From the NCBI GenBank assembly GCA_039931435.1, contig JBDTRY010000179.1, positions 1 through 8,067 of the forward strand: 8,067 nucleotides of DNA, given 5' to 3'. Positions 1-5,740 of the stretch are shown here, one piece after another (within the stretch, counting starts at the first letter, position 1; every line of letters starts with the position of its first letter). This DNA comes from JBDTRY01 sp039931435 (lineage in GTDB: Bacteria; Acidobacteriota; Thermoanaerobaculia; Gp7-AA8). The notes below the pieces were generated by a model, which saw nothing but the letters and a program-made list of their open reading frames with translations, searched no databases and was not told the origin of the DNA. Position numbers and translations under genes: made by a program.

Positions 1-54
1 TCAGAACGTTTGTCATCCTCGTCCGTCCCAAGATGGCGAACAGAAACGGAAAAA

Positions 55-1260
55 ATGCCCAATTACCTCTTCAGACTCGGCTCGCCTGATGGCCAGATCA
101 TCGAGCGCAGGATCGAAGCGGTCGACCTCTCTACTGCAAAGGACGAGGTCGCCCGGCAGGGCTTCCACGTCTTCCAGGTGCGCAAATCCGGTTTTTCCTT
201 CGTCGACCTCCTCCCCGGCCGGAAGGTGATCTCCACGGAACGCTTCCTCCTCTTTAATCAGGAACTGCTCGCTCTGGTCCGGGCCGGTCTGCCGGTGATT
301 CAGTCCTTCGACATCATGCTCGAGCGGCAGAAGAACCTGCGCTTCAAACAGGTCCTCACCGAAATCCGGGACAAGGTGCGCTCGGGAGTGGCCATCTCCG
401 ACGCCTTCGCCTCGTACGGACGGATTTTTCCACCGATTTACTCCACGTCCATCCGGGCCGGAGAACGTGCGGGCGATCTGGAGGGGGTGCTGCGGCGTTT
501 CCTCAAGTACCAGAAGACCATCGTCACCCTGCGCAAGAAAGTCGTCGGCGCGCTGATCTATCCGGCCATTCTGGTGACGCTCTCGGTGGCCATGGTCTTC
601 GTCATGCTCACCTTTGTCATCCCCAAGTTCGCCGAGTTCTACCAGGGATTCGGCGCCGAGCTTCCGGTGGTGACACGGGTCGTGATCGCCCTCTCCGCCT
701 TAATCCGCCATAACATCATCCTGGTGCTGGCGGCGGTTGCAGCGATCGCCTTCGTGGTGCATCGCTGGAGCAGGACCGCCACCGGAGGAGCGACTTTCGA
801 CCGGTTGCTGCTGCGGGTTCCCATCGCCGGAGGCATCCTCCACCGCTTCGCCATTCTGCAGTTCACGCAATCGCTGGCCACCTTGCTGGGCGGGGGCACG
901 CCCATGGTTCCGGCCATGGAAATGGCCTCGACCTCCATCTCCAACCGTTATGTGGCCGGTAGAGTGGAGTCCATCGTCAAGAACGTCCGCGAGGGTGAGC
1001 CGCTCTGGAGCTCGCTGGATCACACGGGGGTGATGAGCGATCTGGCCGTGGAAATGATCAAAGTCGGGGAGTCCACAGGAGCCCTGCTTGAAATGCTCGC
1101 CAATGTCAGCGAGTTCTATGATGAAGAAATCGACTCGAGGCTTTCCAGGATGATCGCCATGCTCGAGCCGATCATCCTGGTGGGGCTGGGCATTGTCATT
1201 GCCCTGCTTCTCTATGCGTTCTATCTGCCCCTGTTCCGGCTTTCCAGCGTGCAACAGTAA
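55..1260 (+). CDS. pilC: Inner-membrane platform protein PilC/GspF (type II secretion F family)
   Basis: Polytopic inner-membrane platform of type IV pilus / type II secretion assembly. It sits at the base of the machine and couples the ATPase PilB to pilin extraction. The 401-residue product has the usual family length and two repeated GspF domains, about residues 63-186 and 265-388. Hydrophobic segments lie near 163-196, 219-235 and 366-395, and each domain carries a conserved glycine/glutamate motif (AGERAGDLEGVL and VGESTGALLEML). I chose ATG 55 because MPNYLFRLGSPDG matches the usual PilC N-terminus. An in-frame TTG at 10 would add 15 unlike residues, and that frame is open to the window edge. 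The Shine-Dalgarno before ATG 55 is weak (CGGAAAAA). The pilB gene follows after 51 bases. PilC and GspF cannot be separated by sequence alone; the PilMNO neighbours favour the pilus name. Confidence 0.95.
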   Translation: MPNYLFRLGSPDGQIIERRIEAVDLSTAKDEVARQGFHVFQVRKSGFSFVDLLPGRKVISTERFLLFNQELLALVRAGLPVIQSFDIMLERQKNLRFKQVLTEIRDKVRSGVAISDAFASYGRIFPPIYSTSIRAGERAGDLEGVLRRFLKYQKTIVTLRKKVVGALIYPAILVTLSVAMVFVMLTFVIPKFAEFYQGFGAELPVVTRVVIALSALIRHNIILVLAAVAAIAFVVHRWSRTATGGATFDRLLLRVPIAGGILHRFAILQFTQSLATLLGGGTPMVPAMEMASTSISNRYVAGRVESIVKNVREGEPLWSSLDHTGVMSDLAVEMIKVGESTGALLEMLANVSEFYDEEIDSRLSRMIAMLEPIILVGLGIVIALLLYAFYLPLFRLSSVQQ

Positions 1261-1316
1261 TCGAGACCCCGATAACCGAGACCCCAATAACCAAGCCCAA
1301 TAACCAAGACAATGAC
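1258..1316 (+). repeat. Decaying 15-base tandem repeat spanning the pilC stop and pilB start
   Basis: The spacer consists of successive copies CGAGACCCCGATAAC (1262-1276), CGAGACCCCAATAAC (1277-1291), CAAGCCCAATAAC (1292-1304) and CAAGACAATGAC (1305-1316). The first two copies differ at one base; the later two are shortened. TAA triplets recur at 1258 (the pilC stop), 1273 and 1288 in the same frame, 15 bases apart, then at 1301. In the last copy AATAAC has become AATGAC, which contains the pilB ATG (1312). The stretch is rich in A and C, poor in G and T, and holds no Shine-Dalgarno. It could come from replication slippage, could act as an unstructured leader for pilB, or both. Confidence 0.8.
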
Positions 1317-2928
1317 CGACCAGAGCATCCTTTACAGCCGCCGCGATGCGGAGCGTGAAATCGAAACGGCCAAACAGGTGGCCGCACAGTACGGGTTCGA
1401 GTACTCGGATCTGGAGCACTTTCAGATCGATCCCGATCTGTTTCACGAAGTGCCGCTCGATCTCATGTTCCGCTACCAGTTCCTTCCGGAACGGAGAGAA
1501 AACGGCCACATCGTGGTCGTCGTCGGAGATCCAACAGACGTTCTCCGGCTGGACGAGCTGGAGCTGCTCCTGGGATCGCCGATCAAGGTGAAGGTAGCCT
1601 CTCCCACGGCCATTCGCGAGAAGCTTCAGAAGTCCGAATCGACGCAACGCGTCCTCGACGAAGCCACCGAGGGATTCCGGCTGCAGCTGGTCGGAGACGA
1701 TGAGGACAGCGAAGGAACGCTGACCATCGACAGCATCACCCACGCTGAATCGTCCCCGATCATCAAGCTCGTGGACTCCATTGTCTTCAACGCCATCCAG
1801 CGCAGAGCTTCGGACATTCACATCGAGACCCGGGACAACGAAGTGGTGGTGAAGTACCGCATCGACGGCGTGCTCTACCAGGCCCTGGAGCCTATCGACA
1901 AGAAACACCACTCCACGATCATCTCCCGCATCAAGGTCATGTCCGAGCTGGACATCGCCGAGAAACGGGTTCCCCAGGACGGCCGATTCAAACTACGCAT
2001 CAATACGCGCACGATCGACTTCCGCGTCTCCATCGTGCCCACTGCCCACGGCGAGGACTCCGTCATCCGAATTCTGGATAAGGAGTCGATGAACACGGAG
2101 TTCAAGAGCCTCCGTCTGGACGTTCTCGGTTTCGACGACGAAATGCTCACCACCTTCCGGAAATTCATCAAGGAGCCCTACGGAATGGTGCTGGTCACCG
2201 GACCGACGGGTTCCGGAAAAACGACCACGCTCTATGCGGCCATCTCCGAGATTCAGACGGTCGAGGACAAGATCATCACCATCGAAGACCCGGTCGAGTA
2301 CCAGCTCCGGGGCATCACGCAGATCCCCGTGAACGAACGCAAGGGTCTGACCTTCGCCCGCGGACTTCGGGCCATCCTCCGCCACGATCCGGACAAAATC
2401 ATGGTCGGCGAGATCCGGGACGAAGAGACGGCGCAGATCGCCGTGCAGTCGGCCCTTACCGGACATCTGGTCTTCACCACCGTCCACGCCAACAACGTCG
2501 TCGACGTGCTGGGCCGCTTTCTGAACATGAACGTGGAGCTCTACAACTTCGTCTCAGCGTTGAACTGCATTCTGGCCCAGCGGCTCGTTCGCAAAATCTG
2601 CGAGCACTGCCGTCACGAAGTCACCTACCCCGACTCGTTCCTCGAGGAGTCCGGACTCCCCGAGGACATGAAAGACACCAGATACTTCGAAGGGGTGGGC
2701 TGCCTGGAATGCAACGGGACGGGATTCCACGGACGGCTGGCTATCGCCGAGTTGCTCGACCTCTCTGACCGCATCCGCGGGATGATCCTCGAGAAGAGGC
2801 CGGCCGCGGACATCAAGCGCGCTGCCAAAGAAGAGGGAATGGTCTTTCTCCGCGAGGCCGCGCTGAAAAAGGTCAAGGAAGGCAAAACCACCCTTCGAGA
2901 AATCAACAAAGTGACGTTTGTGGAGTAG
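1312..2928 (+). CDS. pilB: Assembly ATPase PilB/GspE
   Basis: Hexameric cytoplasmic ATPase that powers pilin or pseudopilin polymerisation through the platform protein upstream. The 538-residue product has a GspE N-terminal domain (about 25-105), a second N-domain including RRASDIHIE, and a RecA-like motor. Walker A is GPTGSGKT (297-304), the Asp box IEDPVE (324-329), Walker B GEIRD (366-370), and the His box GHLVFTTVH (384-392). A zinc-binding tetracysteine is formed by C430/C433 and C464/C467, which PilB/GspE have and the retraction ATPase PilT lacks. All catalytic motifs appear intact. The N-terminus has no RLG-type MshEN motif, so cyclic-di-GMP binding is not indicated. ATG 1312 is the only reasonable start: in-frame TAA 1288 blocks extension and the next Met is about residue 51. 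No Shine-Dalgarno precedes it. pilM follows after 3 bases. Confidence 0.96.
   Translation: MTDQSILYSRRDAEREIETAKQVAAQYGFEYSDLEHFQIDPDLFHEVPLDLMFRYQFLPERRENGHIVVVVGDPTDVLRLDELELLLGSPIKVKVASPTAIREKLQKSESTQRVLDEATEGFRLQLVGDDEDSEGTLTIDSITHAESSPIIKLVDSIVFNAIQRRASDIHIETRDNEVVVKYRIDGVLYQALEPIDKKHHSTIISRIKVMSELDIAEKRVPQDGRFKLRINTRTIDFRVSIVPTAHGEDSVIRILDKESMNTEFKSLRLDVLGFDDEMLTTFRKFIKEPYGMVLVTGPTGSGKTTTLYAAISEIQTVEDKIITIEDPVEYQLRGITQIPVNERKGLTFARGLRAILRHDPDKIMVGEIRDEETAQIAVQSALTGHLVFTTVHANNVVDVLGRFLNMNVELYNFVSALNCILAQRLVRKICEHCRHEVTYPDSFLEESGLPEDMKDTRYFEGVGCLECNGTGFHGRLAIAELLDLSDRIRGMILEKRPAADIKRAAKEEGMVFLREAALKKVKEGKTTLREINKVTFVE
2922..2925 (+). promoter_or_regulatory. Ribosome binding site for pilM
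   Basis: GGAG lies 6 bases before ATG 2932 and overlaps the last codons of pilB (stop TAG 2926-2928). It supports the chosen pilM start and suggests that ribosomes finishing pilB feed pilM. Confidence 0.7.
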
Positions 2929-2931
2929 CGG

Positions 2932-3831
2932 ATGGCCAAGGCGTTTCCACCGGATGTTCTGCTGCTCGACTATCAGAGCGCCATCTTCGCAAGGTTGGAG
3001 AGAGGGAAGACGAATCCCCTTCTGACGAATGTCAGAAGCTACTCTGTTCCCGTGGAGACGTTCCAGGCCGGTGCCATCGGACCGTCTCCGGGAGACCCCG
3101 AACTGCTCACAGGCCTGGCCCAGAGGATCCGCCGGGAACAGGGCCGTCTGGATCAGCTTTCGGTGCTTCTTCCCGACTCCTGGTTCCGGCTCATTCTGAT
3201 CGAACCGGCCTCCATGCCCGACAGGAAGGGTGAGGCCGACGAGATGGTTCGCTGGACGTTGAAGCGCATTCTTCCGGTTCGACCCGAGGACTTCCGCATG
3301 GCCTGGCAGGTAGTGGGAAAGACGGAAAACGGCGTGCGGGTCATCGTCGCCGCCGCTCTGGAAAAGACGCTCGTGGCCATCGAAGAAGCGTTTCGCTCGG
3401 TCGGTACGGAAGTGATCCTTGTGGAAAGCACAGGGCTGAACATCTGGAACAGCATTGCCGCCCGGGAAGAAGCCGGAGCAAGGGAGCGGGTCTTTTTTTA
3501 TCTTCGCGGCGGCGACTTCACCACGGCCGTATTCCGCGGGGACGAGCCGCTCTTCGTCCGCTCACGGAACATCGGAGCGGAGAGATCTCTGCTCCAGGAG
3601 ATTCGTCTTTCCGCCTCCTACTTTTCCTCGGCCCTGAAGATGGAGTCGATCGATCGCTGCTACCTGGCGGGAGAGGGATTCACCGCCGACCTGGCCAGCG
3701 CCATCGGTGAGCAGTTGCACGCTCCGACCTCGAAGATCGCCCTGGCCGACTTTGCCGATTACTCGAATGCCGTCGACGTACGGGGCATGGAGGCGGAGCT
3801 GGCCGCATGCACCGGAGTGTTTACAGCGTGA
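2932..3831 (+). CDS. pilM: PilM-like actin-fold assembly protein (degenerate nucleotide site)
   Basis: Predicted cytoplasmic PilM/GspL-type protein that would bind the N-terminal tail of the PilN-like product and link the ATPase to the PilNO alignment complex. It is 299 residues, shorter than the roughly 350 usual for PilM, and has no TM segment. The actin-like order is visible but eroded. The phosphate-1 region reads LLLDYQSA (10-17) instead of a DIGSSS-type loop; the phosphate-2 region reads FFYLRGGDFTT (188-198) without the usual aspartate; the adenosine-type motif reads LAGEGF (245-250). A GspL-like fold that does not hydrolyse ATP is therefore plausible. The family call rests mostly on position between pilB and pilN plus the overall pattern, since primary identity is weak. 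The TGA stop overlaps the GTG start of pilN. Confidence 0.8.
   Translation: MAKAFPPDVLLLDYQSAIFARLERGKTNPLLTNVRSYSVPVETFQAGAIGPSPGDPELLTGLAQRIRREQGRLDQLSVLLPDSWFRLILIEPASMPDRKGEADEMVRWTLKRILPVRPEDFRMAWQVVGKTENGVRVIVAAALEKTLVAIEEAFRSVGTEVILVESTGLNIWNSIAAREEAGARERVFFYLRGGDFTTAVFRGDEPLFVRSRNIGAERSLLQEIRLSASYFSSALKMESIDRCYLAGEGFTADLASAIGEQLHAPTSKIALADFADYSNAVDVRGMEAELAACTGVFTA
3814..3817 (+). promoter_or_regulatory. Ribosome binding site supporting the GTG start of pilN
   Basis: GGAG is 10 bases before GTG 3828. The competing upstream ATG 3807 also has a purine-rich stretch (GGCGGAG, 3792-3798), so spacing alone does not settle the start. The GTGA overlap and the protein N-terminus favour GTG. 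Confidence 0.5.
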
Positions 3832-4406
3832 AAGCCCTGCATCTCAATCTGGCCGCGCGGCCCTTCCGCAACGCCGCTCCTGTCTACGGCACGATTGTGG
3901 CCGCGGCTGTGCTCTGTGCCGTCCTGACGCTGTACAACATGCAGATCGCCTGGCGCTTCTTCGTCAGCACGAAAGAAACGCGCGCGGAGATCGCCCGTGT
4001 GGACGCGCAGACGGAAAAGGAGCAGCGGGCTACCTCCACACTCGAGGCCAGGGTCAACCGCGTGAACGTAAAAGCGCTGAAGGCCGAGACGGCGTTCATC
4101 AACGAACAGATCGAGGCTCGCGCTTTCTCCTGGAGCCGTCTACTCGACGACATGGAAAGCGTTCAGCCCAAGGATGTACGGCTGATCAATCTCAACCCTG
4201 TGGTCGACAAGAACGGGATGACCCGTCTGTCGATCTCCGCCGTAGCCAAAAATCACTCTTCCATGATCGCCTTTCTGCGAACGCTGCTCTCCGATTCCCG
4301 TTTCGACGGTCCGTTCCCCCAGGGAGAGACCGTCAATGACGACGGCACCATCAGCTTTGTGCTGAACACCGGCTATAGGCCCAAACAATCGGAGCTGCTG
4401 CGATGA
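3828..4406 (+). CDS. pilN: PilN-like inner-membrane alignment-complex protein
   Basis: Bitopic inner-membrane protein of the PilMNO alignment complex. From GTG 3828 the product is 192 residues. It has a short cytoplasmic tail (MKALHLNLAARPFRN) that should dock on PilM, one TM helix (about 18-44), a charged coiled coil (about 45-98), and a ferredoxin-like periplasmic domain (about 100-185, from FSWSRLLDDM). The tail is a variant of the INLLP motif of classical PilN. I preferred GTG 3828 over ATG 3807 because the N-terminus then begins directly with the conserved tail and the junction becomes a 4-base GTGA overlap with the pilM stop. The ATG start would add 7 unlike residues and overlap pilM by 25 bases. 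PilN rather than GspL is inferred because the actin-like part is a separate gene. Confidence 0.88.
   Translation: MKALHLNLAARPFRNAAPVYGTIVAAAVLCAVLTLYNMQIAWRFFVSTKETRAEIARVDAQTEKEQRATSTLEARVNRVNVKALKAETAFINEQIEARAFSWSRLLDDMESVQPKDVRLINLNPVVDKNGMTRLSISAVAKNHSSMIAFLRTLLSDSRFDGPFPQGETVNDDGTISFVLNTGYRPKQSELLR
4391..4394 (+). promoter_or_regulatory. Ribosome binding site for pilO
   Basis: GGAG inside the end of pilN, 8 bases before ATG 4403. A second in-frame ATG follows at 4406; the spacing fits the first better. Confidence 0.65.
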
Positions 4407-4999
4407 TGTGGAAGGAAAAGCGGTGGCTGCTCATCGGTCTGGGCCTTCTGCTCCTGGCCAATGTCATCTTCTTTTTCACTTATAGAGTCCAGTACGGGCA
4501 GAGGGTGAAGGAGATGGACGCCACCCTCGACCAGTCCCGGGCCAGGCTGGCCGCCGTACAGCTGCGCAAGAGCAAGGCGGAACTGACTCTGGCGGCCTTC
4601 GATCAGATGACCCATGACATCAATACCGTTTATGAGCAGTGGTGGTCCAGCCCCCAGCGCCGGCTGGCGGATCTGCTCATCGAGCTGAATCAGCTCGAGC
4701 GCCGCAGCAGCCTCTCACCGCGATCGACCAGCTACCAGCAGACAGCCAGCGAGAAGAAGGGCTTCGGAAACACGGCCATGAGTATCGGCTTCTCCGTTCA
4801 GGGAACCTATCCGCACATCCGCCAGCTCATCAACCTGCTCGAACTCTCCCGGCACTTCGTGATCATCGACTCCATCACCATTGGCGGTGCTTCGGCGAAT
4901 GGAGACACTCTCAACCTCAATCTTCAACTGAAGACTCTTTTTCACATTCCGGAAGGACAGACGGATGCGGCCGCGCCTGTGACGGAGGGCGGAACCTGA
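4403..4999 (+). CDS. pilO: PilO-like inner-membrane alignment-complex protein
   Basis: Bitopic partner of PilN; the two would form heterodimers that set the periplasmic spacing of the machine and contact PilP. The 198-residue product starts with a short basic tail (MMWKEKR), followed by one TM helix (about 8-27), a coiled coil (about 30-90), and a PilO-type ferredoxin-like domain (about 126-179). That domain contains SIGFSVQGTYPHIRQLINLL, the family's characteristic G-x-Y plus amphipathic helix pattern. It starts in an ATGA overlap with the pilN stop, a usual sign of translational coupling, and its TGA shares one base with the pilP ATG. GspM is the type II secretion equivalent; a separate PilN and this domain pattern favour PilO. 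Confidence 0.9.
   Translation: MMWKEKRWLLIGLGLLLLANVIFFFTYRVQYGQRVKEMDATLDQSRARLAAVQLRKSKAELTLAAFDQMTHDINTVYEQWWSSPQRRLADLLIELNQLERRSSLSPRSTSYQQTASEKKGFGNTAMSIGFSVQGTYPHIRQLINLLELSRHFVIIDSITIGGASANGDTLNLNLQLKTLFHIPEGQTDAAAPVTEGGT
4984..4989 (+). promoter_or_regulatory. Ribosome binding site that fixes the pilP start
   Basis: GGAGGG lies 9 bases before ATG 4999, within the end of pilO. The pilP reading frame is open far upstream (from at least 4639), so this site plus the TM helix right after the ATG decide the start. Confidence 0.75.
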
Positions 5000-5682
5000 T
5001 GGACTTCTCGAACTGGAAAACGTGGTTGCTCATTGGAGCTGCGTTGCTGGGCTTGTTCGCCATCTATGTATTTGCAGCTCCACAGAGCATGCTGCACGAG
5101 AGCGGACTGCACCAGGAGCGGGCGGAACAGCGCCCCATCCAGGCGGTGGGTCAAAAGGTGGCGGCGAAGGTCGCGCTGGCTGAGGCTGGCGTGGAGCCTG
5201 TGCGCCTCGACCTTCTCGATCCGAGCAGCGGAAGTTACAGCAGCGACCGTAATCTATTTCGATTCGTTGAGCCTCCCCCGCCACCGCCCACCCCGATCGC
5301 CACACCGAAACCTCCGCCCGACTCCGATCGCGATGGAATTCCCGACGTGCAGGACAACTGCCCGAAGATGGCCAATCCGGATCAGACGGATATCGACCGC
5401 AACGGCATCGGTGACCTCTGTCAGACTACGCCGGTGATTCAGCCCACGCCGCCTCCGCCGACTCCGCCGGCGTTTCCCTACACCTACATCGGCTCCTTCG
5501 GAACGCCCACGCACCCCATCGCCGCTTTCAGCGCCGGGGATAAAATCGACAATGTTCGCGTGGGACAGACCTTCGGCAGACAATTCATTCTGCGCAGCAT
5601 CGGCATCGAGTCGGTGGACATCGGCTATGTAGGGTTTCCGGCGGATGTACGCACCCGCGTAGCAGTGGGTGCCAGACAGTGA
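4999..5682 (+). CDS. pilP: PilP/GspC-like bridging protein with a thrombospondin type-3 repeat
   Basis: Predicted inner-membrane-anchored periplasmic protein linking PilNO to the secretin. The 227-residue product has a TM helix (about 9-27), a stalk ending in SDRNLFRF (the RNxF-like motif that precedes the linker in PilP/GspC proteins), and a proline-rich hinge (about 91-107). A thrombospondin type-3 calcium-binding repeat follows (108-141), then a second proline-rich hinge (about 143-158) and a C-terminal PilP/GspC homology domain (about 159-222, YIGSF ... VRVGQTFGRQFILRSIGIESVDIG). There is no lipobox, whereas classical PilP is a lipoprotein, so the anchoring is GspC-like. The only two cysteines, C121 and C141, both fall in the repeat. 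The start overlaps the pilO stop as TGATG. PilP rather than GspC is inferred from position in pilMNOPQ order. Confidence 0.85.
   Translation: MDFSNWKTWLLIGAALLGLFAIYVFAAPQSMLHESGLHQERAEQRPIQAVGQKVAAKVALAEAGVEPVRLDLLDPSSGSYSSDRNLFRFVEPPPPPPTPIATPKPPPDSDRDGIPDVQDNCPKMANPDQTDIDRNGIGDLCQTTPVIQPTPPPPTPPAFPYTYIGSFGTPTHPIAAFSAGDKIDNVRVGQTFGRQFILRSIGIESVDIGYVGFPADVRTRVAVGARQ
5320..5421 (+). other. Thrombospondin type-3 calcium-binding repeat within pilP
   Basis: Encodes residues 108-141. The segment begins DSDRDGIPDVQDNCP and ends NPDQTDIDRNGIGDLC, matching the family consensus DxDxDGxxDxxDNCPxxxNPxQxDxDxDGxGDxC at nearly every position, with one D-to-N change at N135. Such repeats bind calcium through clustered Asp side chains and are common in bacterial surface and OmpA-like proteins. 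C121 and C141 could form a disulfide in the periplasm. Proline-rich stretches on both sides suggest a stiff rod or calcium-dependent joint. Confidence 0.92.
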
Positions 5683-5727
5683 CGTTTCATTTGCTGCCCC
5701 GTCTGAAGGTTGACGAAACAAGAAACG
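5683..5727 (+). promoter_or_regulatory. Imperfect inverted repeat in the leader of the secretin gene
   Basis: CGTTTC (5683-5688) plus TTG (5691-5693) can pair with CAAGAAACG (5719-5727): nine base pairs with an AT bulge and a 25-base loop. The left arm starts right after the pilP stop and the right arm touches the secretin Shine-Dalgarno (5727-5731). No T-run follows, so an intrinsic terminator is unlikely. It may tune translation of the TTG-started secretin, or it may be chance, because the pairs are mostly A-T. Confidence 0.3.
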
Positions 5728-5731
5728 AGGG
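5727..5731 (+). promoter_or_regulatory. Ribosome binding site for the TTG-started secretin
   Basis: GAGGG lies 9 bases before TTG 5741. In-frame TGA at 5711 closes the frame upstream, and TTG 5741 is the only start codon ahead of the basic n-region of the signal peptide, so this site decides the start. Confidence 0.75.
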
Positions 5732-5740
5732 AACACGTCA

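Noticed and set aside
10..54. TTG 10 as the start of pilC
   Set aside because: The 15 added residues (mostly S, R, T, E) do not resemble a PilC N-terminus, and ATG 55 gives the typical start; the frame is open to the window edge, so length alone is uninformative.
700..1911. 403-codon minus-strand open frame across the pilC-pilB junction
   Set aside because: It runs across two well-supported genes and the repeat spacer, has no recognisable motif, and its length is explained by codon bias of the plus-strand genes.
3493..3499. Run of seven T in pilM as a possible slippage or frameshift site
   Set aside because: The pilM frame reads through it with a coherent protein to the GTGA junction, and no meaningful product is seen in the shifted frames.
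3707..4339. 210-codon plus-strand frame overlapping the end of pilM and most of pilN
   Set aside because: Its translation is arginine- and alanine-rich with no family resemblance, whereas the pilN frame shows a TM helix, coiled coil and PilN domain.
4639..4998. Upstream extension of the pilP frame by 120 codons
   Set aside because: The extra part is out-of-frame pilO sequence; ATG 4999 has GGAGGG at the right spacing and is followed at once by the TM helix.
5710..5737. TTGACG as a possible -35 box for a promoter before the secretin
   Set aside because: No TATAAT-like -10 element occurs at 16-18 bases downstream, and the gene is closely linked to pilP.
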